A DNA stretch of 64,000 nt from Medicago truncatula (Eukaryota > Streptophyta > Magnoliopsida > Fabales > Fabaceae), in NCBI RefSeq assembly GCF_003473485.1, contig NC_053047.1, positions 36,628,972 through 36,692,971 on the forward strand, in the 5' to 3' direction. The position numbers and the translations under genes were made by a program. Shown here in pieces: positions 1 through 9,755 of the stretch; position 1 is the stretch's first letter; every line of letters starts with the position of its first letter. The notes below the pieces were generated by a model. That model ran no database searches. It saw nothing but the letters and a program-made list of their open reading frames with translations, and was not told the origin of the DNA.

Positions 1-1073
1 ATGTTATACGTATATTTTGTTATGTCGTGACAATAAGTGATTTAAAATTTATTTTCTCTAAAAGTGGATTGAAGATAAAGTGATTTGTGTTTGAATATAT
101 TTATGCAAAAAAGTTCAACCGTAATTTTGAATGTAGAAATTAATTATAGAATCAAAAGATACAAATCATATCTTACTATAATCGATTCTAAAAGCAAAAC
201 CAATTATTCACCAAAGCATGCTAACATGTCAAGATCAATTATACATCTTTAGAATCAATTTTTGCTCATGCGAAAGTGAAATCAAACATAAATTAAACGT
301 TAATACATCTCTTAGCTTTCTTAACTGACATTCAAACTTTAGTTTGTCGTATTGTATAAATTTAACCTCTTCGACTACGCTCAATAATTATTGAACTTTG
401 ATTTTTATTTGCTTTTTACATATTATTGAATATAATGTACTAATTTTTATAATAAAATATTTGCCATATTCGTTTTTTATAATCCATTTGGGTTGGTTTA
501 GTGGTGTTTGTTTGAGACTTTAGAGTGTGCTCCTCTCAAGGTCTCAAATTTGATTATATATGGTGTCAATTTTGATAGGCTAGTCAATATAGAGATTTGA
601 CATTGCTATAGATAGAGCCCATCCAAGCGAATGGTCGAATTGGACCTCTAAAATTAATCGGTCGGTAAGCTAGATATCTAGTTTTCAAAACGTATTTATA
701 CTTAAAAAAAAACTATTGAATGGTTGCTTAAGTGCAACATATGCAATAAACTTTTGCCAAAACATTTGATATGTTGAGATATAATTTTATCTCATACTAC
801 TCTTCTATGCATTTTGTGTATTAGAGTTTCATTGTTAGGAACTTTGAAAAAAGAAATGAATGCATTGTAATTTTTTGTATGATAAAATAACTTTATTGTT
901 TGAGATACTTCATTAATAAAATCATTAAAATGGAGTGCATTTGATTCTCAAAATAATAAGTATTGGATAAAACAGGACTCTCTCCGGTCACATTTATATG
1001 CAAAAAAAAAAAAAATTAGGTTCATTCAATACCTAATGTATTCGGTCTATATATATATATATATATAGAAAGA
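1..1073. other. Intergenic, AT-rich, with weak dispersed-repeat signals
   Basis: No credible coding region. About 40-310 resembles the stretch at about 62830-63110 (both carry variants of AATCAATTCTAAAATC and a shared 'gtgatttgtgtttgaatatatttatg'-like run), so it is probably a dispersed repeat. Positions 490-610 look like a degenerate tRNA-derived SINE: a box-A-like TTGGTTTAGTGG is followed about 50 bp on by a weak box B. A short (TA)n run lies at about 1049-1067. Confidence 0.5.
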
Positions 1074-1995
1074 ACCAAATTGTGTAGTCAAAGAAAAAAC
1101 GAAAGAACAATTTCTATTCAGAAAAAAGAAAATTTTGGTTGTTTTCGTAGCAAATATTTATGACAAAAACGAAAATTGTGATTGGCTCATTGGTTTTACC
1201 GTCTAGAACACATGAAAGAAACACAAAATAAAGTATTGACGAGTATCGTTGAGCATGCAACACACGTAATGGACATGGATAAAATTGTTAACAAATATAT
1301 AATTTAAGCATGACACTTAACATGAGAACAATGTGATAATTGATTTATTTTGCTAAGCAGTATCATTATTGATAAATAACAAAGAACCGATTTTTTTAGA
1401 GGAAGAAATAACCAAATTGTGTAGTCAAACAAACAACGAAAGAACAATTTCTATTCAGAAAAAAGAAAAATTTGGTTGTTTTCGTAACAATTATTTATGA
1501 CAAAAACGAAAATTGTGATTGGCTCATTGGTTTTACCGTCTAGAACACATGAAAGAAACACAAAATAAAGTATTGACGAGTTTCGTTGAGCATGCAACAC
1601 ACGTAATGGACATGGATAAAATTGTTAACAAATATATAATTTAAGCATGACACTTAACATGAGAACAATGTGATAATTGATTTATTTTGCTAAGTAATAT
1701 CATTATTGATAAATAACAAAGAACCGATTTTTTTAGAGGAAGAAAGAACCAAAGTAGTCAAACAAAAAAAGAAAGAACAATTTCTATTCAGAAAAAAGAA
1801 AAATTTGGTTGTTTTCGTAACAAATATTTATGACAAAAAATAAAATTAATATTGGCTAATTGATTTTACCGACTTGAAACACATGAAAGAAACACAAAAT
1901 AAAGTATTGACGAGCGTCGTCGAGCATGCAACACATGTGATGGACAAGGTTAAATTTATTAACAAATAAATAATTTAAATGTGACACTTAAGTGG
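1074..1995. repeat. Triple tandem repeat, 337-bp unit
   Basis: Three head-to-tail copies begin at 1074, 1411 and 1748 (spacing 337 and 337 bp). Each starts with ACCAAA and contains ATTTCTATTCAGAAAAAAG, TTGGTTTTACCG and GAGCATGCAACACA. Copies 1 and 2 are nearly identical. Copy 3 is more diverged and stops near 1995 after the GTGACACTTAA landmark. No ORF runs through the unit. Confidence 0.9.
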
Positions 1996-3038
1996 GACCA
2001 TTTTACAAGAAATTCACCATTAAATATTACCAATTGTCATAAATGCATTATGAAATATTATGATTTGAAAGTTCTGTAGCCAATATTACTTAAAGGTATA
2101 GTTAGAATAAGTTAATAAAAGTTGTTTTGAGAAAGAAATACAATACTTGTATTGAAAATATTTTATTTACGAAAGCGACACTTATTTTAAAATAGAAGAG
2201 ATAAATAAATCATGGTAAGGATTGATGTATTATTTGTTTGTGAGAGAGAGATTTTCTTTTATTTAAATCTAATCATACTTATTTCTAATATGAATAGCAT
2301 TGTTAACAAATTGTGCCAACCCTAATCCTACTTAATTTGGCGCCAATGAATAATGACCATTGATTTATGCACCAAATGCATCTCCACCGTTATTTCTAAG
2401 CCATTTAATTATTCCTCTAATTATGTACTACTTCTTTCAAGTGCCCTAGGATATTGTTCCAATGAAAAAAACGGCCCCCATACTTTTAGCATTTTCCGAT
2501 GACATTTATTTTACTGGCTTATGAGAAATTAATTTTCCTACAGTTCCAAGATTGACATTGCACTTATCGATCCCCCACCACTTTCACTATTCTTCTCTCT
2601 TCTTTCATTATGCTCTAAGTTTGAACAACTAGCTGAATGTTTGCAATTTTCAGATGGACGTTGCATCAGTTTTAGGTAGTCTCTCTCAAATGGTTTACAA
2701 ATCTCTATCACAACTTTACCTTTAAAAAAAAAAAAAATCTGCATATGTTTCTCTCAGTTTCATCTTGAACTCCTCTTCTATTATGTAATTAAATTTCATA
2801 CAAAGTGGTTATATCAAATTGAATTTAAAACCAGAGTTTTCTTTGGGAAGAAATGGAGCTATTTGACAAATACCAGAATAGAACAATTGGGGTTTTCAGA
2901 TATTGGAGTTTTTTAATTCAGTTGTGTTCTTTTCAACCTAAAAATTTGCAAGAAATATGTTAATTTTTTTTTCTAGATGAACTTTTTCAAATCAAAATTG
3001 TTAGTTTTTCTGTTCATTTGTGAAATATTGAACCAACC
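1996..3038. other. Intergenic, no recognisable feature
   Basis: AT-rich sequence with homopolymer runs. The only ORF (2538-2744, minus) has low-complexity content and no recognisable family, so I see nothing supportable here. Confidence 0.5.
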
Positions 3039-3334
3039 CATTTGCTAGATTTGCTATAGGTGTTTGTGTTTTTTCGGTTACCTCATCTGTTAGTGTAGGT
3101 TTTTTATTGTTGGTTCGGTTTTAAGGAGTGTCTGTGTACATTTGTTTTTTGGAGTTGTTTGGTGCTTCTTGTTGCCGTATTTTTTTTTCTACACTGGCCT
3201 ATGCTTTTGCTGTTTTGTGACAGTGGACAGTGGCTTTCTTTTGTATTGGAGCAGCTTGCCTTATTAGCACTTCTGTTGCGTGGCTCTAATTTACATATGC
3301 CGATTCAAAAAAAAAAAAAAGACATTTGCTAGAT
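3039..3334 (+). mobile_element. 5'-truncated retroposon with poly(A) and 12-bp target duplication
   Basis: The insert 3051-3322 ends in an A-tract (about 3307-3320) followed by GA. It is flanked by perfect 12-bp direct repeats CATTTGCTAGAT at 3039-3050 and 3323-3334. A poly(A) end with a direct repeat of this length is the mark of target-primed reverse transcription (LINE machinery). The T/G-rich body looks like a LINE 3' UTR, but the family cannot be named. Confidence 0.8.
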
Positions 3335-4950
3335 CGGTTAAAATTAGTTGAAGAACTAAGTGGGCTTTTGATCTCTATTTTATAGAATTTCTAATATGTG
3401 ATGAGGCCTTTTTTTGTGAGTTTTCTCACAATGTTTTGCTTTTTATTTTACTTTGATTTTGTTACTTATAGTGTTTTGGTTTTTGTTTCATCCTTGATAA
3501 ATACTCATGAGAACAAGCAACAACTACTAGATGTGGAAGACATAAGCAACAAAGGTAAAACAAATTTCTCTCCACATGACTCTCATGGAACACCTACTCT
3601 TTGTGCCATTAAAGTGCATCAAGTTTTCTCTAAAAATAAAGGCTATGATAAACTATGTAAATAAATTAAGTGCTATCGTGAACTATGTAAATAAATTTTA
3701 TTTCAAATTTTCTTCTCTCTTAGGTATTGATAAAAATCACAAGAACATCTAAGTATGCTGACAATTGATGGTTTGGTTAATTGATTGTTTATTAGTAATG
3801 TATTTCTTTATTCTTTTTTTGTTGTTGTTGCAGTGATGTTTACTTGAAGCTACAATGTCATATAGCTATTGTTGAGTGATGATAGTAAGTCGTTTTCTAA
3901 CAATTTTCAACCTCTTATTAGCATCACTGTTTACGCCTTGCTGCACTTCACAGCCACATCTAAGCAACTTTGTGTGTTACTAATATTTTAGCTTACTTGC
4001 TGCCTTGGATCAAACACCCTTCGCCTTGGGATTTTCTATTACAGTTATTGTTTGTTAATTAGGCATTCGCACCATTTTAGATCCAGTGTTTTTTGTTCAA
4101 TTTTCACACCTATTTCAATTTTCACACACACATGCAAAAAATGAAGTATTGTTGATGTTTATGTGTGAATCTGCAATATTTATTTTTTGAATATCGATGT
4201 GATTCTGTTCGATTTTTTTCCTAATATATTGCAATTATGTTTCTTATATCATGGTGAACATTGTAGCAAAAAATTAAGCAAGATTCCTTCGGTAGCTACA
4301 AATGTTAATGACAACAAGGAGTCTTTGACTGATCCCATTCTCCTATGTTTTACTTTCAAAAAGCACAAGATTTACTTATTCATGTATATGGCTTTTAAAA
4401 CTCGACCAATCATCGTACCATCGCTTTGAACTCTATATTACTTCAGTTTTCTTATTTGATAATATCATATGTAGAATTTTTTTAGAAACACTTTACCTCA
4501 GTATGTTTCACGTTGTACATTTTATTTATATTTCTGGTCTTTGGAATGGATATCGATACTGATGAGTTATTATTCTTCTATTCTTTTTATTCAAATCAAC
4601 TTTTTTGATGCTTTTGACAGAATATAATTTCTCATCTTTCTCTTCCTTTTCTATTTTTAATTTTGTAGAATGTAAATCAATGATAAGCTGATTTGAGTTT
4701 TTTCTGGTCTTTGGAATGGATGTCAATACTGATGGTAAATGATTATGAAGTGTACCAGCTATTAATTCTGCCACTTCATTGGAGATCAACGTGAGAACTT
4801 TGAAATTGAGTGAAAGTGAACAGAGATAAAAGAGAAGAGATCTGTTTGGTTGCAGGTCTGTTTTTTTGGCTGGTTTGGGTGGTTTTGGCTGTTTTGGTGT
4901 GGTTATTAGCCGTGAGTATGCTTCGGGTAAATTTCACTCTTAAAAGAACT
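3335..4950. other. Noncoding; probable interior of the Helitron ending at 5397
   Basis: No convincing gene. A short direct repeat (TTCTGGTCTTTGGAATGGAT) occurs at about 4530 and again at about 4704. The Helitron helicase remnant starts just downstream, so some of this is likely decayed Helitron sequence. I could not locate a 5' TC terminus. Confidence 0.4.
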
Positions 4951-5009
4951 TTTTGTGGTCAGCTTTGTTGTCAGTTGATTTTTTTTTCATTTTGGCGTGC
5001 ATTTTTTTC

Positions 5010-5397
5010 TACGATCGTGAAGTATTCTCTCACGGCCAATTATATGTCGCAATTTCGAGGGTATCATCAAGGAATGGTTTGAAAATACTCATGATTGATG
5101 AAAATGGTGATTGCATTGATAATACAACCAATGTTGTATACAAAGTATTCCAAAATGTATGGACATCTAAAAATAATATGAGAGCCTTTGAGATCATTTT
5201 GTACTTGACTTTCTCCGACATGTACAGATTTTATAGGTCATATTCTGCTTTATTTTATTAGACGCTATATATCATAGCCTTGGAGCTTATTTTATACTTG
5301 ACTTTCTCCGACATCTACATATATTATATGTTATATTCTGCTTTCTTTTATTACACATTATATATGACCCGTGCTGCAGCACGGGTGGAAGATCTAG
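5010..5397 (+). mobile_element. Helitron 3' end with remnant of Helitron helicase C-terminus
   Basis: Roughly 5010-5160 encodes FSHGQLYVAISRVSSRNGLK followed by a segment ending TTNVVYKVFQNV. This is the conserved motif VI end of Pif1-like Helitron helicases. After a noncoding tail the sequence reaches a perfect 20-bp palindrome at 5367-5386 (ACCCGTGCTG and its complement), 7 bp, then CTAG (5394-5397) followed by T. A hairpin just before CTRR|T is the Helitron 3' terminus signature. Only the C-terminal tail of the helicase remains, so the copy cannot be autonomous. The tail also holds an internal duplication of about 80 bp (5185-5263 and 5276-5355) built around CTTGACTTTCTCCGACAT. The 5' terminus was not found. 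Confidence 0.85.
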
Positions 5398-5626
5398 TAT
5401 AAAAGAGTTATATTAATGATATTACCGTTTATTTAAAGAAGAAAACTAGGTTCCACTTATGTATTTTTTAAGTTATAAAATCCCATGAATATTGAGATCA
5501 TAAAAAAATATATAAATCTCTCATTTTCGATCCTGTCAATTTTTTAAGAGGATCCAAATCTAATCGAACTTCTACACATGACAAATAGAAACTTAAATTT
5601 AGAATAATAGTAATAACAACGAAAAT

Positions 5627-5801
5627 GTTAATGAGTGTTCTTGGTGCATTTGTTAAGAAGATTAAAATGAAAACTTTATATTGAAAATTGTGTAATCAAG
5701 TCAAGACATTGAAACATTAAAAAACAACTTAATCTACATAAAATTGATCAACTATTTCTATTCTTGAATTCTTAACAAGTGCTTTAAGGACACTCGTTAA
5801 C
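5627..5801. mobile_element. MITE with about 33-bp terminal inverted repeats
   Basis: The left end GTTAATGAGTGTTC... and the reverse complement of the right end GTTAACGAGTGTCC... match over about 33 bp with a few mismatches. The element is 175 bp with no coding content. A single arm of the same kind occurs at about 43405-43440, and diverged arms at about 46830-46925. No clear target duplication is visible. Confidence 0.7.
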
Positions 5802-5871
5802 GTAACCCTAATAATAATTAATATTTTTAGTACCAATAGAAGAAGCAGAACTAAACAATATACTTTTAGAG

Positions 5872-6035
5872 AAATGATATTTAAACAATTATTTTATAAC
5901 AACTTTTAGATAATTTTTTCTCTTATATTGACATGATGTACTGATCTTTCTCTTTCTTTTTTTCTCTAATTGTTTTTGATCAATAAAAAATATTATCATA
6001 AAAATTGATGTCAAATGGTTGTTCAAATATCATTT
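5872..6035. mobile_element. Short MITE-like inverted-repeat element
   Basis: The left end AAATGATATTTAAACAA pairs with the right end, whose complement reads AAATGATATTTGAACAA. About 164 bp, AT-rich, noncoding. Confidence 0.6.
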
Positions 6036-6311
6036 ACTAATACTTTTATAAGAGGATAACCTTTTGATTATGATGGATTTTACTTTTTATAATAGAGATC
6101 TATCATCTATATCCCCACTAAGAAAAAGTTAATTATTTTCTAAGAGGGATATCCTATTGAGATTACAATGGCCCCACTCCCAAAAAAATGGTCCCCTCTT
6201 ATGGTTATAATAGAAATCTAGCACACCGAATCCAACGTTAATTATAATAGTATTCTTTACGAGAGGAGTTTTAAATTGTTTATCAATGACAATAGAATAA
6301 GAACTTTATGC

Positions 6312-6398
6312 TCGTAAGCTTAACTCAGTTGGTAGAGACAATGTATAATATATGCAAGGTCTAGGGTTCAAACTCCGACCACCACAAAAAAAAAAGAT
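6312..6398 (+). mobile_element. tRNA-derived SINE, copy A
   Basis: Contains a box-A-like CTTAACTCAGTTGG and a box B GGGTTCAAACTCC about 45 bp downstream, then an A-rich end. It is the same family as copies B and C just downstream but shorter at its 3' end. It is too long and irregular to fold as a real tRNA. Confidence 0.65.
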
Positions 6399-6612
6399 CT
6401 TTAAACTTATGATTCAACTTCTCAAATTGAAGTTTGATTCAACTTCTCGTCTAAGTTGATTATAGTTCAACTCCAGACAATCATAAGTTTAAATCTTAAA
6501 TCTTTTTAGAGAGAGCTTTGCAGGAGATACGAATTCAACAAAAAATAAAAAACTTCATGTATGCATAATTATAAACACTTATTGTCATTTCGACATATAT
6601 TAAAAATATGTC

Positions 6613-6738
6613 CCCATGAGCATAACTCAGTTGGTAGGAACAATGTATTATTATATGTAGGGATCGGGGTTCGAACCCCGGACACCCCACTTATTCACTT
6701 TAAAAGTGAATTTCTAGCCACTAGGCTACCTGATAAAA
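6613..6738 (+). mobile_element. tRNA-derived SINE, copy B
   Basis: Starts CCCCATGAGCATAACTCAG (box A region), has box B GGTTCGAACCCC, a short hairpin TTCACTTTAAAAGTGAA, then CCACTAGGCTACCTGA and an A-rich tail. The body is shared with copy C and with the inverted copy at 46276. Confidence 0.75.
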
Positions 6739-6750
6739 AAATAATAAAAA

Positions 6751-6906
6751 ATTATACAGTGATCCCCGTGAGTTTAGCTCAGTTGGTAGGGATATTGCAT
6801 ATTATATGAAGGGGCCGGAGTTCGAACCCCGGACACCCCACTTCTCCACAATTAAATTGTGTAAGTTCTAGCCACTAGGCTACTTGACAAAAAAATTATA
6901 TAGTGA
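6751..6906 (+). mobile_element. tRNA-derived SINE, copy C, with target duplication
   Basis: The element 6763-6894 has box A (TTTAGCTCAGTTGG), box B (AGTTCGAACCCC), the CCACTAGGCTACTTGAC end and an A-rich tail. It is flanked by ATTATACAGTGA (6751-6762) and ATTATATAGTGA (6895-6906), an 11-of-12 match, consistent with retroposition by LINE machinery. Confidence 0.8.
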
Positions 6907-6975
6907 GTTTTTTTTTGTTACATACAGTGAGTTTAATGTATCTATTTTGCATGCAAATTTTTTAAAATAACTTTA

Positions 6976-7002
6976 CTATATATATATATATATATATATA
7001 TA
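6976..7002. repeat. (TA)n microsatellite
   Basis: Uninterrupted TA dinucleotide run of about 27 bp. Confidence 0.9.
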
Positions 7003-7199
7003 AATGTATCTAATTTTAGCTTTTATCTGACTTTTTAGGTTCATTATGTAAGTGATGTATCTAGTCTATATTTATAACGAGATGCATTAATTATTCAATG
7101 AAACTAAACAGTTAATTGTTTCTTATTATAAGGACGGGAGATAGTAAATACACAAATCATCAATCATAACACTTGGATCATTATTCCCTAAGCCTAGCT

Positions 7200-7695
7200 G
7201 TCACCATTTTTTCCTTGTTTGATCACCCGAAAAGGGGTGATTTTGGATAATTTAGACCCGAAATCACCCCTCATAATTGTTTTTCTTTCGTTCTTGTTAA
7301 ATAAGTGATTTTCACACATTTTCAATATATTTTTATTTGTTTTTGTGATTTCGTCGTCTTTGCACGACTTTGTTTGTTTTGATTTTTTGTCTTTGTGCGA
7401 TGTGTTTTTTTATTTCTCGTCTTAGTGCGGTGTTTATTTGATTCAAGTTGAAAGATTAGCTTTAAGTGTTGATTCAATCAATGACTTTGATGTCATCAAC
7501 GTTGCAGATATGAAGACATATGTATTCTAGAGACTTGAATATAGTCATATTTGTAGCTATATGTACTCTTCCGTTTTATGTTATTAACATGAATGTCGTG
7601 AGTTTGTTCGCATATCCATCCTTTTTGTTTTTTAGCAATTTTGAATTTGTATTATATCAATTTGAATGAATAAATATCGTTTATTTTTATAAAAA
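7200..7695 (+). mobile_element. Poly(A)-ended dispersed retroposon, plus-strand copy
   Basis: Homologous along its length to the inverted copy at about 43983-44460. Shared landmarks, in order: a paired AATCACCCCTC segment, TTTTGTGATTT-GTCGTCT, GCGGTGTTT, TCAACGTTGCA, GAGTTTGTTCGCA and TTTGAATGAATRAATATC, followed by an A-rich tail. About 480 bp, no ORF. It could be a LINE 3' UTR or a long SINE-like element. Confidence 0.65.
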
Positions 7696-7895
7696 AAATC
7701 CTTAAAAACTAAAAAAGTAGAATTAATATTTTTTTATGGATGTAATATCAATAAATAGTATGTTTAATAAAATTTGTATTATATCAATTTAAATGAATAA
7801 ATATCGTTTATTTTTTATTAAAAAATCCTTAAAAAATAAATAAGTAGAATTAATATTTTTTTTAAGGATGTAATATTAATAAATAGTATGTTTAA
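7646..7895. repeat. Direct duplication, about 127-bp unit
   Basis: Two copies start at about 7646 and 7773. Each runs TTTGTATTATATCAATTT, then GAATAAATATCGTTTAT, then AAGTAGAATTAATATTTTTTT, then AAATAGTATGTTTAA. The first copy overlaps the 3' end of the retroposon at 7200-7695. Confidence 0.75.
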
Positions 7896-8722
7896 AAAGA
7901 TAGTATATATAGTTAATGACAATTTTTTCTAAGACGGTTTTTAATTAGGAAAAGATGATGTATTTGTAAAAAGAGAAATTGTAAGATCATCCTTTAAGGG
8001 AAGGTCTCCTTTTTAAGAATTGGTACCTAAGTCTAGGATGGGAATAGGTCAGTCCAGTTTGCACGGATTTACGATCTGACCTATTTATCAAAAAGCCTAT
8101 TTCTACGAGAGGTTATAGGCCGGGCTCAAGCTGCAATTTTTTTGTAGGCTGAGCCCCATCATTTTTAAGTCTGACATGACATGACTTATTTCCACCGCTA
8201 CCTAGGAGGTACTCCTTTTGTGGAGGAAAAAAAGTATATATATTAGGAGATGTGCTTTGTAAAGGTATCTCTTTCCCCAAGACTCGTATTTTTTAAGATT
8301 AAAATATTAAAATATAATGATATAAAATTATTCATAAATGACTAATAGACACTGTTTAGTAAATTTATGTGAAATCCTGAGTCAAGGAGTTTGAGTATTA
8401 ACTATAGTTACTAAGGTTGAAAAGGTAAGTTTTTAGATACATTAGAGTTTAGTTGGATATCAATACCCTCTAAACAAAATTTATTTAAGGCAAATGTTAA
8501 TGAACTCATTATAGAAATATACGTATAAAAAATCGTGCATTCAACTTCTTAAAATTTAAAATATTATATTTTTAATATAAAATTACATTTTTTTGAAAAG
8601 GTAAGGACAATACATAAAATATATAAGGTTTGTGGTTCAAACCTCAACCACCAAACAAAAAGAGAATTGTTGTTGACACATTGCATAAGGTTGAGGCACA
8701 CAAGTAATTTACGTTTTTGCCC
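7896..8722. other. Intergenic with a truncated SINE
   Basis: No gene. At about 8599-8660, GGTAAGGACAATACATAAAA followed by box-B-like GGTTCAAACCTC and CAACCACCA is a truncated, diverged copy of the SINE seen at 6312-6890. Confidence 0.5.
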
Positions 8723-8777
8723 CCTCGGTAGTTAACTGCCGAGGAAATAAGAAACCGGTTGCAGTTAACTGCCGAGG
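8723..8777. repeat. 22-bp palindrome with adjacent partial copy
   Basis: Positions 8723-8744 form a near-perfect palindrome centred on GTTAAC with CCTCGG / CCGAGG ends. A second copy lacking its left part (GCAGTTAACTGCCGAGG) lies at 8761-8777. It sits at the left margin of the MULE-derived region. Confidence 0.7.
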
Positions 8778-9193
8778 AAAACAATTATGCAGACAGTAGG
8801 TTCTGCATAATTCTAAAGCATTTCCAAGCCATTTTTCGGCCAGTTTTTACTTGTAATTAAACCAGAGCATTTTCAAAGGCAATATAAATCATACAACGTT
8901 GAAACTCGGTCTTAAACAAGAAAAATACAATATCTTTTACAATTGTCCATAATTAAATCAAACCGACATTTGGTTCAAATTACACAAACGTTTGAAATTC
9001 ATCAAAACGTTACAAAGTGTCCATAATTAAACAACTCATTACACATCATTAAATTAAACCTCTACTTACATTCAACGCAATTGCATATGGAACGAACATA
9101 CATATATAATATATTATCTTCCACCATATTCCGAAACATAAATCCGACGTCGCTATCGTCGCGAATAAGCCAAGGCATATAGTTTGCCGTTTT

Positions 9194-9406
9194 CTATGTG
9201 TATTCGTCTCTATCTTCTCCTAGGTCTATGCATGGCATTTGACCAAACAAGTGACGTGTATATTGATTTTCACCAATATGCTCAAAATAAGTGTTAAGTT
9301 GTGCCTTCAAATCATCAAGAGAGTCCGTCGGCGTTATCATAACCTTAACCGTCTTTTTAAACGCGGAGTATCTAACATGCCCTTCAATTTGTGCAACCTC
9401 AGACAT
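9194..9406 (-). pseudogene. Small ORF next to the MULE remnant, function not recognised
   Basis: A 70-codon reading frame with ordinary amino acid composition (starts MSEVAQIEGHVRYSAF, ends in an acidic DLGEDRDEYT). I do not recognise a family. It lies on the same strand as, and about 350 bp downstream of, the decayed MULE transposase, so it may be an exon or captured piece of that element. The coding assignment is uncertain. Confidence 0.3.
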
Positions 9407-9755
9407 GTCTCACTTTACAAAAGTTTTAAGAAAAGAATCATAGATTAGAACAAAATTAAATGAAATGTAATAACGAATAAATAAAGTGCGTAAACATTAA
9501 TAATGAATAAATAAGTATTGCACTAGTTTCACCACATAAAAGTCATATCATATATATCAATATAAATTACTTAATGTTAATTATATATTGGCCACAAAAA
9601 ATTGGCGTTACAATTTCGACCCCAAAATATACGTCGGTGTAATTTCTACCAAAAAAAAAAAAGGACTAACACCGACAAAAAAAATCACTCATTAAAGACC
9701 AAGTGATTGGAGAAGATCAAGTGACATAGAATCTTCATCATCTTCTGCAATAACT

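Noticed and set aside
1074..1995. CRISPR-like array
   Set aside because: The repeats are 337 bp and directly adjacent without spacers, and this is a plant nuclear sequence.
6640..6840. Possible tRNA genes (boxes A and B with GGTTCGAACCCC)
   Set aside because: The spacing, the missing anticodon stem and the shared non-tRNA tail with A-rich end and target duplication fit SINEs, not tRNA genes.
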